Shown: one piece after another, positions 31,621-46,447 of the stretch
How positions within the stretch are numbered: position 1 is the first letter of the stretch
Layout: the number at the start of each line of letters is the position of its first letter
Origin: Embiotoca jacksoni
Lineage: Eukaryota; Chordata; Actinopteri; Embiotocidae
Length of the DNA stretch: 64,000 nucleotides
Direction: 5' to 3'
NCBI GenBank assembly: GCA_022577435.1
Contig: JAKOON010000015.1
Coordinates: 16,271,830 to 16,335,829, forward strand
Translations under genes and position numbers: made by a program
The notes under the pieces: model-generated
Seen by the model: the letters and a program-made list of their open reading frames with translations, nothing else
The model's database searches: none
What the model was told of the DNA's origin: nothing

Positions 31621-32737
31621 ATGTACATATATATATATATCTTATATGGAATATGGATATCTAAACAGAGTTCGTTCTGAAGAACACTGAAACTGCAATG
31701 AAGCTGTGGATGAGGTCAACATTAAATATGAAGTCAATAAATACACGTAAAACTATGATCCTATAGTCTGTGGCTACTTTACCTGTTCTGCCATAAAGTC
31801 AGATCTCTGTAATGTTCAGTTTTTGTAAGTGAGGTGATAAATCAGTGATATTTTTTCTGTTATAGAGGTCGTATATGGTGACAGTGTAAATTTTTGCCAA
31901 AAAAGCTAAAGCTTTTGTCTTCATTGTGTTTTGGTCTCAACTTGAAATGGGTTGGAGGGCACTGTATAGTTTCGAGGAGGATTTTTCACTTTAAGCTGCT
32001 CAAAAACCAGAGGAATAAAGTCCAGACTGACCAAATAAAACACACATGGATGAGACTGAATGTATGCAAATTGTTTTTTAAGCATTTAATTTGTTGGTTA
32101 CACCAAACGAGTGCAACTCCCACATTAAAGCTGTTAAATAAGATGCTGAATCGCACAAAGACAGAACAAAGTGTTGACATTCAAAAAGTCAGAGTTTCAC
32201 TGTCCAGCTGTTTTCTTCCACTGTGTTTAAAAAAACCAAACTGAGTCCGGCCTGTGCATAGAGAAGAAAACTGCATAATGTGACTGACTTGGGGAGTTTA
32301 ATTAATCTCGGGTACATTTCCAAAAAAAAAAGCCTCGCAGCATTTAGAAGAGTTGACAATAACAAGACGACTCTTCGCTGTGAAATATGAAGTTGGTTGT
32401 TAAAGACATCCTGATCTTGTAGCAACAGAACCTCAAAAACCGGAGAAAACTGGAGGTATGAATCAAATAATTAATGTGGAAAGTGAATTAAATTGGGGCA
32501 ACAGTGGCTCTCTCGTGTTGGAAGTTGAAAGAGAAGTGGCAGTAAATAAATACTGTTCATCAGCACCATGAACCAAAAAAAACATCTTTCCAAAAACAAA
32601 ACATGGAAAAGAAAAGAAAAACGGACAAAGAAAAGTTACATTCTTCATAAATATAGAATAAATATTTTCTTTAAATCAATCCCACATATTCACTGTTGTC
32701 TTTCAACTTCCTCACGGCTCACTGGATGTAATGTTGC

Positions 32738-33020
32738 AACCCAGTATCATGGAAAAATGTGAAACGGACACGCCGGTCCACTACAGCTAAGCGTGAAATA
32801 GCCACGCTTTGGCCTGTCAGACAGATCGCCATATACCTGGAGTAACAGTTACAAGTTTTGAAAGCGTTAAAATTAGACACACACAAATGTCATGTGATGT
32901 GGGATCATGTGACCAAGGTCCCGCAACAGAGGCAAGAAAGGAATTTTTTTTGCGTGGTCACCAGAGAATGAATCCAAAGCCAAAGCGTGTCTATTTCACG
33001 CCTGGCCGAGATACCGGGTT
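32738..33020. repeat. MITE-like element, copy 1
   Basis: Bounded by aacccagtatc (32738-32748) and gataccgggtt (33010-33020), inverted with one mismatch. Inside are agcgtgaaatagccacgctt and gcgtgtctatttcacgcc. No coding capacity. Related copies lie in slc35f2 introns. Confidence 0.6.
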
Positions 33021-36000
33021 GGATGTTCGGTTCAATCAGAGCAGAGCGACTCTCAGCGCATCATGTTTGAACTCAGCAGCTTTCTTTTCTTCTCTGATTC
33101 TTTGAACTACAGTTTCTGCAGCCGACAGTGCTGAACGTATGGAGAGCTGCTGCAGGGAACTCTTGTTTTAAACCTAAAATACATGAAATGTGTGACAATG
33201 AAGGGACCTCGATGTTCAGTCTCTGCAGGACAAACTCCTCCTCACAACTGGAACAGAAACAAAATCGCAACACTGATGTTTTTTTCAGTGGATGATTTGA
33301 TTGCCAGGTTTTTTTATTTTGTGTTTCTGTCTGATGTATTAGTCCCTGCTGAGCTGCTGATTATCAGATCCAAAGATTAAAAATGAATCATATGATTTTA
33401 TGCACCTTGCAGCGATGATATGTCTTGTTGTTAAATGTTCAATTTTGATCATGTTTCCTGTGTCGCTGCAGCTTTTCAGACATCTGAGGGAAGAAACTTA
33501 AATAGCGTCCCACAGTATCCTTCAGCATAATGCTGCGCTTTCTTGTTAGATATTAAATGTATTGATTGATTTTTATTTTGAAATAAAACTCTTAAAGGAC
33601 AGGTTCAGACTTTATTTTCTTGATTTTACACTCTTGCAGTAAAGCAATTAAAAAGAGATGCAATTTCCACAAGAGTCTGACTGAGCTGATTCAGTGTTTG
33701 TGTTTGGTTTTAAAGATTTACAAGATGTGTCTTGAATGGGACATTTTACAGCTGAAAACTGCTCTCTGCTGGACATACTTTGTCATGTAGACACTGCTAA
33801 ACTATTTCAAGTATATCTTTTGCCATTTCTTGTTACTTATCGACTGACATTCACCAACAACTGTGATACGTAAACACAGGCTCACTTTTTTTTGGAGACA
33901 GACAAATGTTGGTAGGTCAATATACCTGTATCTGCATACATGTTGGCTGATATATGACATTTTTCCGATCATAATATAAGACAGAAAAAGATTCTTGTGG
34001 TAAATCAGACATTTTTCATTTGTCTTTTTAAAAAATATGTATAATTATTGAATCCCCATCAAAGTTTCCTGTTTCAGTTCACTGATGTCAGTGTGATTAA
34101 TAAACTGTAAAATGTCAAAAGGGTTTGAAAACCACATGACAGATAACTGCAAAAAAAAATAGTGCTTACACAAACTGTATGTCCAGTATATGCACATATG
34201 GAAAGAATATTAATATTCAAATAATATCTGTATGTGCCTCAAACACCCAGTCTCATTCAGGCTCCACTGTCATCTGTTTGAACAGGTGAATGAGAGCAAA
34301 AAAAATATAATAAATGTTGATTCCTATAACAATCTAAAGCTTTCAAAACAAACTGCATGTAACCATGGTAACAACAGCTGATGAGGCAAAATAGTCAAAA
34401 GAATAAAGTTTCACAGCTTTCACTGCCAGAAAACACAGATTCATGTTGATATTAAAGCATCAATAACTTTGAAAACTGAGTAAATAAAGTGGCTCAATCA
34501 GACTTCTGAAGCATCACAACAGCTTCAGCTGGACTCGACACCTCTCCCCGCCCACTAACTGTAAATGTGACCCGGAGAAGGACATCAGGACAAAGCTGCA
34601 AAAAAAAAAAAAAAAAAAAAGAAGTCTGAACCGATCCTTCTGAGCGCAGACGATGAGATGGTTCTCGTCCGCCGTGAAACGCTTCTGACATTGTCATGAT
34701 TTCTTAGTGTACAGCTTCTCCACTGAGACCACGAACAAAAAGCAAACAGCCTCCACGTCGTGAGGTGACCTTTGGGTGAACCCTCGGGCAGAAAGCGAGA
34801 ACAGAGGCAACACACACAGATCATGATGGCTGTGTGAACATAAGAACAGCTCAGACAGTAACGCGTTGTGCACAGACTGACACTCAGTGGATTCATGAGG
34901 TAAAGATTCACTAATTCTAATGTGTGTTTAGTGTTGGCCAGTTTTTATGTTCTTCAGGCTCAGAGCTTCAGCACATTCAGTTTAGAAGAAAATACTGGAT
35001 TTTACATTGAAGTACCAATTGTCAGTTTTAATTCGAGTGGACCGACTTCAATATAAAAAGAGCTGTGAGGGACGCTGTGCTCAAAGTTTAAACATTCAAA
35101 AGTAAGTGGACACTGGGCTACTAAAAGTTTCTGAACTTTAGATTCAGGTGAGGAGCAAATGAAAAAGAAAATAATGAGACTGAAAAAAAGAAGGAATGGA
35201 AGGAATTTTAAAAGAGCAGCTGATAGACTGATGGAGCATTGAGTCGCCTGGATGAGCAGAAAATGATTTGCACGGTGAAGATTGTGCGGTGACACAGCAA
35301 TTCAAGGATGCTCCAACATGTTATATTCAATGATGAAGATCAGACTTCAGGACCAGCGCCTGAGAAGATTCACCACAAGATGCAAACCCCTGGTGAGACT
35401 CAGAAACAGGACGACCAGACTGCTGTCCACAGTAAGAAACCGGGAGGGTTTGAAAACAGCAAACAGCTCGTGAACTGAAGTATACAGGAGCATTCTGTGT
35501 GATAATATTCAGCCACATGCATGGAAATTGATTGAAATCCAATTGCAGCTTCAGCAGAAGACCAGACTCAAGGCAAAGACAGACAACATGCGAATTGTCC
35601 GTTGGTTTCTGCGGCTCCAAGACGTCAGGGGGACAGTAACTACAATACAATCATCTCCTTTGACTTGGTGTGCATGTGTCCCATCACTTTTTAACCCCTG
35701 AACTTCAAGCACTGTGTTAAAAGGACTGTGCCCCACACACAGTTTAAAGTAGAGACCTGGCACTTCATTGTAGTTCCTATTGGCTTCATGTTTAACTGAA
35801 TGTTCTGAAGCACAGAGCCTGAAGACATAAATGTGTTACTGTCCTAACAGATTTGTGTTTTTATTTTAATGAAACTTAGAAAAACAAACGTTCGTGGTCA
35901 CAATTTGGGTCACTCTTTAAAGTATTCAGGTGGACGTTTAATCTCACAATGTTCAGATCACGGTGGGGACAGTTTGCAGTGTTTTAACTGTCCAACACAG

Positions 36001-36231
36001 ACGGGGGACTCCGGACCCTCAGTCACAGGCGATCAAAACCAAGCAACATATCAGCATTCGAATGGCGTCTGATCGTAACTCCTCGACCTCCTCAGACACA
36101 ACCACAACGTGACAGATTCTCCTCTGAAGGACAAGAAAACAAACAAACAAACAAAAAAAATCAGAGCAGCATGCTGTTGAAAGTGCACACACGTACACGC
36201 ATCTAAAAGACCAGATAAAACACCATGCACC

Positions 36232-36251
36232 CAAACACACCCAAACACACC

Positions 36252-36325
<74 letters not shown>
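36232..36325. repeat. CA microsatellite
   Basis: About 35 perfect CA units preceded by acacccaa variants, downstream of cul5. Confidence 0.9.
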
Positions 36326-36327
<2 letters not shown>

Positions 36328-36910
36328 TTGGCAAAATACTCCTCGGTAGTTTGTCCTAGTCTCTCTCTCCGTGTCCACTCCTCCTCAGTGGCAGCTTTCA
36401 CTTGCAGCTTTTTGCATTTCCTGTTCGAAAATAAGACCGACGTAGAAGAGGAGGGATGCAAAACGGCTGCCGTGGAGACCGTGTCCTCTTTTCTCCCTCC
36501 CCGCTACTCCTCCACCTCTTCTTCTGCTGCTGATGAAAGTAAGGCAGGAAGTATTTAATGTAATACAGTCACTATTTTTTTAAATTTTTTTATCTTCCGA
36601 GCTGCTGGCAGACGGCGTGCACTGCCGTGCCTCTCCTCTCATCCGACACTAGAGGGCAGCGGAGACAAACAGACCGCCCGATGACTCGACGCTACGTCTT
36701 GAAATGACACTCCGATAACACACTGGTGTCTCACAAACATAAAAAATATCCACACTTTTGTCAAAATGGCTCTCCTGCTCATCTTCCAAACGCTCTCCCT
36801 GCTTCAAACTCATCTTTCTTTTCCTCGTACGTCTCCTCTCGCAGGTTTTTAAAGCGCCAGTTGTAGGCCAGAAGTGAAAAACAGCAAAAAGATGTGCACG
36901 TCCTCACTGC

Positions 36911-39900
36911 CTAGGCCATGTAGATGAAGTTGTTGATGTCCGTCTCGTCTCTCTTTATGTACTTGTGCTCGATGAGCCACTCGATTTGCTCCTTTATCAT
37001 CTTCTTCTGAGGCAGAAACATGTTCTTCAGGATCTCCACCAGCTCTGTCTGCAGCTGGGCGTTGCTGAGCCGCTTCCTCATCTTCATGATTTGGATAATC
37101 GCCTCCTGCACAAGAAAAAAAAAAAAAAAAAAAGACAAATCTTATAACTTTGCAAGCTCTACAAACTGTTTTGATTCGTCAGACCACAGGACAGTTTTCC
37201 ACTTCACCTCAGACCATCTTCAATGATCTCGGGTCTAGAGAAGGCGGTGGCGTTTCTGAATCATGTTTATATCTGGTTTCTTCTTTGTAAAGTTTTAACC
37301 TGCATTTGTTGATGCTGTGATGAACTGTGTTCACAGACAATGACTTTCAGAAGTGTTCCTGAGCCCATGCAGTGATTTCCACTACAGAATTGTGTCTGTT
37401 TTTAATGTAGTGCTGCCTGAGGGCCCGAAGATCACCACCATCCATCTTCGTTGCTGAGAGACCCTGCCTCTCTGGATGCTCTTTTTATTCTCAATCATGT
37501 TATTGATCTGTTGCCAATTAACATAATGAATTATGAGATGTTCCATCAGGTGTTTTCTTTTAGCTTTACACAACTTTTCCAGTATTTTGTTGACCCTGTC
37601 CCAACTTTTGTGAAATGTGTTGCTGGCATTAAATTCAAAATGAGCATATATATTTCATAAAACAATAATATTGCATTTTTGTACCTGAGTTCTGAGTATT
37701 CTGAGCTGAACGATTCCTTCATTCTCCTCTTCTCTCATTCGCTCTGTGGTCAGCTGCAGCCGACCAATCAAATTGATTTTCCCCCGCTTCTGGACTTTGG
37801 AGTTTTTGCTGAGAAAATTATAGAAACAAAGACACAGGCGATAAAATATTTTAAGAATTATTTCTGGTGAGGTGTCAGGTAATAACGTGCAAAGCCAGGC
37901 TGTGGAGCAGATCTGACTTTGCTTGTTAATTTCAATTTATTAATTCCTATTTAGTATGAATGGATTATGATAGTCAACTTTAAAATTTTCTTTTACAAAA
38001 GATTCTTTAAAACATTTCTTAGCTAAGCGGACAAATAGGGTCTTCAAAAATTCCACATTTCTCAGCATCACAAGTTTCTAGGAAAAATAAAAACCAGGAA
38101 ATAGGTAACATTATTAAAATCAAATTCTACAAACACGGTCACGTACATGAGTGAGAACTCCTGGTTGACGAAGAAGAGCGTGCTGTCTGTGAAGTCTTTG
38201 GGCGAGCTAACTGAAGGATCGTAAGACAACACCTGTCTCTTCAGCTTGGGGAAGGCAACCAGAGACTGTACACAGAGGAGAGAGAAGAAAGAAAGATGTG
38301 AAACATTTTAAATCAGAAATACAGCCAACAAGGACTGCATGGTGTTAACAAGAGAAGCATTATGTTCAAATATTCCTGTGTGATGTGTTCCCAGCTGTAA
38401 TACAAAGCCTGGTTGAGTGGCAAAGAGTACTGAGTAAAGGTTTTAATCCTGAATACTTGAAATGTAACTGTCAGATTTAAATAAAACATTTAAACGTTGT
38501 CCTCAGTCTGACCCAGAGTGTTCGGCGCAGCTCTGCATCCGGCAGCTCTGTGGCCAGTTTGAGGTTCTCGAAGCTGATTCTCTCTCTGGGTCTCTGGTTC
38601 CAGGCGAACAACACGGCGAGCTGGAACGTCGTCACCTCCAGGTCGTACTGGCCCACCTCGTTTTTGAAGGTGATCTGAGCCGAGGGGCGGAGAGACAAAG
38701 GAGAGAGTACAGCAAAGTGACCTTTCAATGGCAAGATGGGTCAGTTTGGTTTGGTAGCCTGATAATTGCATCAGATAAAAACAACTCGGCGGCTAAAACT
38801 GCTGGCTACAGCCTCCCGTCTCATTTGGTCTCGGTGTTGGTAGACCACTCCAGCCTGTATTTAGTAGCACACTCATGCAGACTGGCGAGGGTCTGGTCTT
38901 ATTTCTCCTGAAATCCACCCCGATCTCTTTTGTCGTCGCCATGTTGAAAAAATATGGAGGTGGACTTCAGGAGGAATATGACCAGACCTTCCCCAGTGAT
39001 AACACCTGATATACTATGAGAGCCGTTGGTATATACAACAACAGCCTCCCACAACACCTTCCTCTGTTCATTAAAGTAAACAACTTTGAGACCTGTAGCT
39101 GTGTAGAAAACGAGGCGTATGTGTGACCCAATGAATCTCAGGTCAAGACAAGGAACATGTAAACAGAGGTGACCAGAAAAAAGAGACAACAGGAGGTTAG
39201 AAGGACAAAAGTTATAAGAATAGACACAAAAGACAAGAAGTGAGGAACAAATACAATAATTATCTCAATGATTTCCAGAACCGGTTTCTAGTTTCATATT
39301 CCAGGAGTGACAAACTGTATTTTAATTCTGCTTGTTGGCTGTTTACTCACGATGCCGTTGGACATGAGGTGATGCCAGTGGAGTTTCCGGCCACTGTGAT
39401 TCCTTTTGTAGAAATCTTCCACTTCAGGGATCAGGTCCTCCAGCTCGGTGGGCAGCGAGACAAAAACCTTCTCGCTGCTTCGTGACCAGGCTCCGGCGTT
39501 CAGGATCTTAATGTTAACGCTGTCCGCTGCAGAGAGAAAGAAGGAGAAGACCTGCAGCTTTAAAACCTGATTTTTGTAACACAATGAGCAGAACGGTTTT
39601 ATCTCTTCAGCAGTGTGCGCACTTAAACTGACAAAGACACTCAGAGAATTACTAATATATGAAAAATGTATACTTAATAATTCATCAAAATTGGACTTTC
39701 AGTTGTGCTTTTACTTTGAAAACAGAGAGAAACATCATGTTCTTTTGGAAAACTGCCTTTTAATGATTTATACATTTGTAAAATAAATGACATTTTAATG
39801 AAAAGTAATTCCACAAAACATCAATATCTATGTTTGGCTTGCAGCCCTCCAATCAGATTCATTTTTGGGAACCTCTGCTCTAATCTAACTGTGTTTATGT

Positions 39901-40011
39901 CCTCAGAGATTCTAGTGAAAGATACATGAGATGAGTGAAGGCAAGACAAACTGATGAGACAACATGGTAACATCCTACTCATTCGTGTGAAGTTAGTTTA
40001 CTAGTTAGTTC

Positions 40012-40057
<46 letters not shown>

Positions 40058-43000
40058 TGTGTGTGTCTTACCTGGTAGTGCCAGCTTGTTGTGTTTGTGC
40101 ATCTCTTTGAAGACCTGATTGAGGTCCTCTGAGACCTTGATGTCCTGAAACATCCGGGCCAGCTTGTTCACGTAATCGGCAGGCATTCCTACTTCCTACA
40201 AACACGAACACACGCACACGCACACGCGCACGCGCGCACACACACGCACACGCACACACACAAAGGAAACAACACAAAAGAAGAGAAATGTCAGGTGGAC
40301 AAAAAGCAGGTCAAACTTTTGGTATAAACTACTTTGTGTTAAGACAAAAATAACTGAGGCATTTGAGAGGTTGTTCTATTGTTAAATTGAAAAACTAGTT
40401 TAGTCTTGGAAAGAAATGTTGATATGATCTAAAGTTAAGAAGGATTTTGGCACTGAGCCTCTAAGAATGAAAGAAAAGTGAAACTCACTCTGAGCCACTC
40501 CACCATGTTCTCCTCAATCTCACTGTCCGCTGAAATGTCCAGAATGAGGCGCCTGGTCAGGTGAGCTTTGTGGTAACGCATGAACACGTCTTTGTTCTGG
40601 ACATACTTCAACACCAAGAGCTGCAAGGAGAGAAGACATCAGTGGAGGAACAGAGGGCAGAGTGGGATGGAAATGGTCAAACAGGACCAAAGACTCACCA
40701 CTTCTTTGAGTTTGAGCTCGATTTCCTCGGAGGTGAGCTTCTTGCTGAGCGGAGTTTTCCTCAGTAGCATGTCGCAGTAGTTTGCCAGCAGCTCAGGACA
40801 CTTTGACTCCGGCTGAGTCTTCATGCCCACACTGGATGAAGGGAAGATGTACGTACGCACATTCCCATAAACACCAAAACATAAAGATTTTATCAAACAG
40901 AGAAGAAACTCCTGCATGTGGAGAAAACTTCCGATTGTTCCACAGACTGTTCCACTCACCCTTTCTGTTTCAAAGGCAGCTCCAGTTTGAAGATTGTGGC
41001 GTCGTTAACGACAGCCTTGTAAGCCTGTGTGAGTGGAGACAGTGATGACCACCATAATAAAGCGCAGTGCAGGTAACAGCTGCAACTACCAAGTGTTTAC
41101 ATGATCTATTAATCAGTTGACTGTGCTTTTGTCTAATCAATTATTCACTTTTTCTAGAATCACCAGAAAATATTGGAAAAAACATTCCCAGAAAAATGTC
41201 ATCCTTTTTTTGAATTCTCTGTCAATCAGCTATTCAATTCATTCACAAATCATTTCAGCATCACAACAAGAGGCTGCGGAGACGCCCGGAGTAAAAAGAA
41301 ATGCTTCTGGATATACTGACCAAAATAAAGTGTGTCATTTAATCTGTATTGTGATCCTAATATGGATCCATGCAACACTTCCAGTAGATCACACTGTTCA
41401 CAAATCCCTGAACTAAATATTTAAAATAACATATATACTATTATTTATTTTAGATGGGCTGACAAGGGGAATAAAGCCTTTTACTTTTGGGTAAAGTTAT
41501 TTTTACAGCCTTGTGAGTGAGACAGCAAAGTACAAGAAAGGGAAAAGTGCTCCTATTTTTGTGTAACTCGGTGTTGATGTCGATCAAGCGTCCTTGAACC
41601 TGGAATACCAATACGAGTTATTACTGTCTCCACTCCACGCAACAGGAACGTATGTGCCTTAATAGGAAATATGTGGCAGCCCTATTATTTCTCAAAACCT
41701 TACTAAAGGCTCGACTCTTTATGAGTACAGAAACATTAAGAACAAATGAGACAAGGGGAAGGAAGGATATCAATGAAAAGACAAAAACAAATCTGGGATG
41801 CACTCAAATATATTTACATCCGCCTCATTTGAATCTAGCCAGATATCAAAACCTTCAGGTGTGATTATTCAGATTATATTTCTTCGTGATGCTGTTTGGA
41901 GGCGAGTTAAACCGACCTTATCTCTTGCTGTGAGGAAGCGAGGGTCGTCCTGGAAGGCCTCCTTTACCAGCTTACTGAAGCGGTTAAACAAAGTCAACAA
42001 CTGCTCCACGTACTTCTCAGAGTCCTGGAGAAACACACAGAAACACACACAGAAACACAGAAAGACACACGCACAACACACACACACACACACACACGTA
42101 GATTTGAAACTACTGAGCACGTCCTGAAAGCTGCCCTCCAGCGTTAACTTTGGTGTGTTTGTCATCTTGCGTGTGTGCTTGTGCACGTACAGAAGTGATA
42201 GTCTCTGCAGCAGCCACCATGTCTGCTAGTCCAGCATTGATGATGTGTTCTTCCAGGTCCTTCAGCATGGGCTCAATCCCGCTGGGGACCTTGTCCATCA
42301 GTGAAAACATTAGGTGCAGCCCTGCCCCGGGAGAAGAAGGTTGGTGTTACACACAGGACAAGAAGCATGTAGGATCAATGTAAAACTTCCTGCACATCCA
42401 AACTCAGGACTTTACAGACATGTAGTCCTGAAGTTGGGATGGGAGAGGACCGTCCAAATCCTCAAATCAAGTCTGCACTGAGCCTCAAGCAGACTTGACT
42501 TGAAGCTACTTCTATGTTTAGAGTCTCACTGGCTGATGCAACATTGAATATTGATGCCACTGCTTCCAGTAGATATAACATAGTTTGTGTCTTGCAAATC
42601 TGATATAGTTGTTTTATTACTATACATTAAAAAACATCAACCACGTCACTCACTGTCTGTCTCATTGCGTTTGATCATCCCTGGACATTCAGCGAGGATG
42701 GTCTCTTTGAACGAAGTCACCAGAGCGTTCACACAACACTCCATCAGCTGTGAACAAACCGAAAACAAAAAAACCGCAGTGAGGACAACAATGAAATAAA
42801 TAAACAGGCAGTACTAATTTAACGAGACTCTGGAGAGGTTTTCTGTCATTATATGTTCTGTGCTTTTATGTAAAACTATGAACTGATCCGAATACAAGAG
42901 ACAACCTTAAAAGAATGGTTTCATGAACTAATGGAGAAACAGGTTTGATTTTGATCTGACAAATCTGATCTGATCAGAAAAAGAAAAAAATTGCCTGAAA

Positions 43001-46000
43001 ATCAGTTTTTCCAAACGTCAGCGTCGTGGCTTCTGATGGAAAACAGTCAGTTTATTTTATTCTGACAAGCAGCTTGCCAGAGATCCTCATCAAATGTGTT
43101 CATGTTTTATGTTCATGTTGTTATATAAGAGTTTTTCAAAGGCTCAAATATCAAATGGTCAGGTTCTCTCATGCTGCTTTACACCCATGTATTGAATATA
43201 ATGTGATTACGTGACATTAAAATACTCATAAATAAGATTTAAATTGAGAGAAATAACTCCCTAAAGAAACTCAAAATAAATATATGAAGTAAAATTGCTT
43301 GTAAAGAGTACGTCAAAGACACTTACTGCTTGAACAGAGTTACATTCACGACATGTCTCCAGATATCTAAGTGCTCTTTTCTCCTCTTCTCTCAGCTTTG
43401 CATCTGCCTACAAGGAAACACACATCGAGACAGAGAGTGAAAATTTATGTCATAGACACACGAACAAACCAACAACTCTTTTACACTCAAGGCTACAACT
43501 TTTCTGTCCTCATATCTGTCCCCAGAATTCATCTTAATTGTTTATTAAGCTAAATCCTGGGGACTTTGATTTAAAACAAGCCAAGCAAAAACACAGAACA
43601 TCCGGGAATCTGCATAGTTTCCACCGATTTGTGAGTGTGAATAAGTTAAACTGGACCTTTGACTGTCTGTTAAAAGTTACATAAAACTGCTGGTTTACTG
43701 AGGGAGGTGTCACTTCATAGTAAACTTAAGGGTGTAGATATCAACAGCACTCCTTCCTCACTCATTGGTGGCATCCTGCTCCACATTTAAGAGTAGCTAT
43801 CCTTCATAATAACACTGGCACATGACAATAATAATCAATATGAGTGTGGCGTACATATTTCATGTAGTTCTGGACGCCGTTCTGTTGCAGGTAGGACGGT
43901 GCTTGTGTTCTGTAAAACCTCTCTGTGGAGTCCAGGTAGGCTTTCTCAAAGTTGTCCCTGTAGATCTGCAGCTTGTCCTCTGGGTTAGAGCAGAGGTTCA
44001 CTGGAGGGAGAGGAGGAACAAAAAGTGGCCATTAATTGAATACGTGTTCAGGCAGTGTTCAGTTTGTTTTCTGTTTATTCGAACATATCCTCCTGGATAT
44101 TTACAGTAGAACTGATGAAGAAAGGGAATTATTTGTGTCTCTATTTTTGCCTGTAAAGTCCAGTTCAGACTAAAACTTCACAACCAGAATAAACTTTTTT
44201 AGAACATTGCAGGGAAAAGTTGCAGCAGTGTGAACTGAACTGTCTCAGCTCGACTCAAAACAGCTGACGGTGTCACCTGAGACTCAGCTTGTCAAGAGAC
44301 AAGTGGGCAGTTTTAGACTGTAAGTCACGATAATTTGTGTTTTTTCTGATTATTGGAGGAGACCGCAACTCTGACAGAACAGGGGAGATCTTCTGTCTCC
44401 AGTTCACGACAGAAATGTGCATAAAGCCTGCTGGGTATTCTGTTGAAGCACCAATAGGCTGCTCCAAATTCTTCATCGTCTCGTTTTTTTATATTGTATC
44501 ACGACTAAAATTTAAACTGTTCCAAGTAAATCACTATCACGATCTTAAGACATGTTTTAAGACGCTACAAAATATATCCAGTTACAAAAAAGCCTGAAAA
44601 GCCAGAAGTTCACAGACTCATTGCTCTGGAGATGTAGTTGCTTTGGTGTAAACCTGCTTCAGAATGATGCAGAGTGGAGAGTTTCAGATAATCTTCTGGC
44701 AGATCTTTGTTCTGAACTGTCCCTTTTGATTTCTGTTTCTGCACAAACACTGACTACGCTAAGTTACTATGTGTTCAGTTGTCCATCTGTCTTACCGTAT
44801 GACTCTCGAACACCTATAACGAGCTGGGAATCAAAGGCCTCCCCCAGTCTCTCGGCATGCACCAGCTTCATGGCGCTGTCCTGCAGGCGACTCTTAATGT
44901 TGGAAAAGATCGACTCGTTCCACGTGTCCAGCATCAGCTTAAAGGGAAAATACAGTACGGCAGTAATATCGGTGAAGGTTGTCCGTCATCGGGTCAAGCT
45001 TTCTCCCAATGCAACCAAAACAAGTCCAGTTGGATGAAGCTTAGATTTTCATGCATATTAAATGATAAGTTAAACTCAACATCAGTTAAACTCAGTTTTA
45101 TCTATGAAGTGCTTTTTAAGAACTTCTGTCAGCTGAATAACATTCCCTCCCACACAACTTCCTCTTCTGCAGCACTTCATTTCAATATGAACTCATTTTC
45201 CGGAGAGACCTTCCTCACAGGGATCAAACAAATATCACATGATTCATACGTAAAGCTGGTTCTCTCGCAGGAGGATTTTCAGGATAATACATCTCCTCGG
45301 TGTGAACCTTTATCATCTGCTCTTGTCTTCTTAACTTTAGGGTGTTCTTTCTTGTCATTTACTTTTACGTTCATCTGTCCCCGTCCTGCTTCCCTCAACA
45401 AACCGCTGCTGAACTCACATCTCTCCCTCCCAGCCTGTGACCTTTCCCCGCCCCCTCCTCCTCTCACCTTGCGTACGATGCTGTCCTCCACGTTTGTCTT
45501 CTTGTTGCTGCCCTGTTTCCCCATCAGCGTGATCTCCAGCTGACAGAAAGGTTTGGGCAGGATGTCGCACTGCGTGAAGAACTTTCTCCACTCCGCGATG
45601 TAGGCTTTTAGCAGCGCCGTGTCGTCCTGGTGGCTCAGCACCCGCTGCCATGGCAACAGATGCAAGTGAAAGTTAGATGCGATACAGGTCAACTGATAAA
45701 TAGTAATGAAGCAACCCGATGTCTATCATAAGATTCACTCACTGAATGGATGCTATGGGGACAAATTCTGAAGTGAAAGCGCTAAAAAAATATGGAGGTG
45801 ACCATTAAAAGCAGTCGCCCCCTCCTTTATCTGTCCATCAAACGATGAACTTTTGATGTGCAAAATAGGAACAAAATTGTATTTTCTAAGCAATTCCTAG
45901 AAAGAGTTGAGTTTTGCTGCCGCATATTTTAGTGTACTGTAAAACGTAGGTCTTCTCTTTCTGAGACGGTCAGAGATAAAACACAACAACAGTAAAAGCT

Positions 46001-46368
46001 TATTTCCATGTGGTACCAAGCGGCAACCAACAGTGACGTCGTCCACTGGTTTGAAAACTGTCATCGCCATCCTGCTATTTTGACCATATTTGTACGAGTT
46101 GGGGAGGAGCAAGCAGTGGATATGACACCATCTAAATGGGAAACCAGGGACACTACACCCCGCCCACTGAAAGCGGAAATCTGACTGCACCAAAGGCCTG
46201 TCACTCAAACAGACACCCCCCAAAATAACTGCTATTTGAGGCCTAATATCGAATTAACGATGGGAATATTTTCAGATGGACCTCTAGAAAACAAATAAGA
46301 AGGAGGGACTTTAAGGAGTGACACCATATTGACTAGAGGTGAATATTCAGACATGAGAGTAGACACGA

Positions 46369-46447
<79 letters not shown>

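Larger units (their letters stand above)
30430..36910. other. Intergenic region between dcun1d5 and cul5
   Basis: About 6.5 kb without a recognisable gene. Contents: second copy of a local duplication (31500-31620), an AT dinucleotide patch near 31.62 kb, a MITE-like element (32738-33020), unclassified sequence at 35.2-35.7 kb and a CA microsatellite (36232-36325). Its right end holds the 3' UTR of cul5. Confidence 0.55.

Noticed and set aside
35230..35700. Possible transposase fragment (frames at 35282-35473 and nearby)
   Set aside because: I saw no recognisable transposase motif in any frame; left as unclassified intergenic DNA.
44857..45543. 228-codon plus-strand frame over cul5 exons 4-5
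   Set aside because: It runs antisense through cul5 coding exons and an intron, with no recognisable domain; a shadow.
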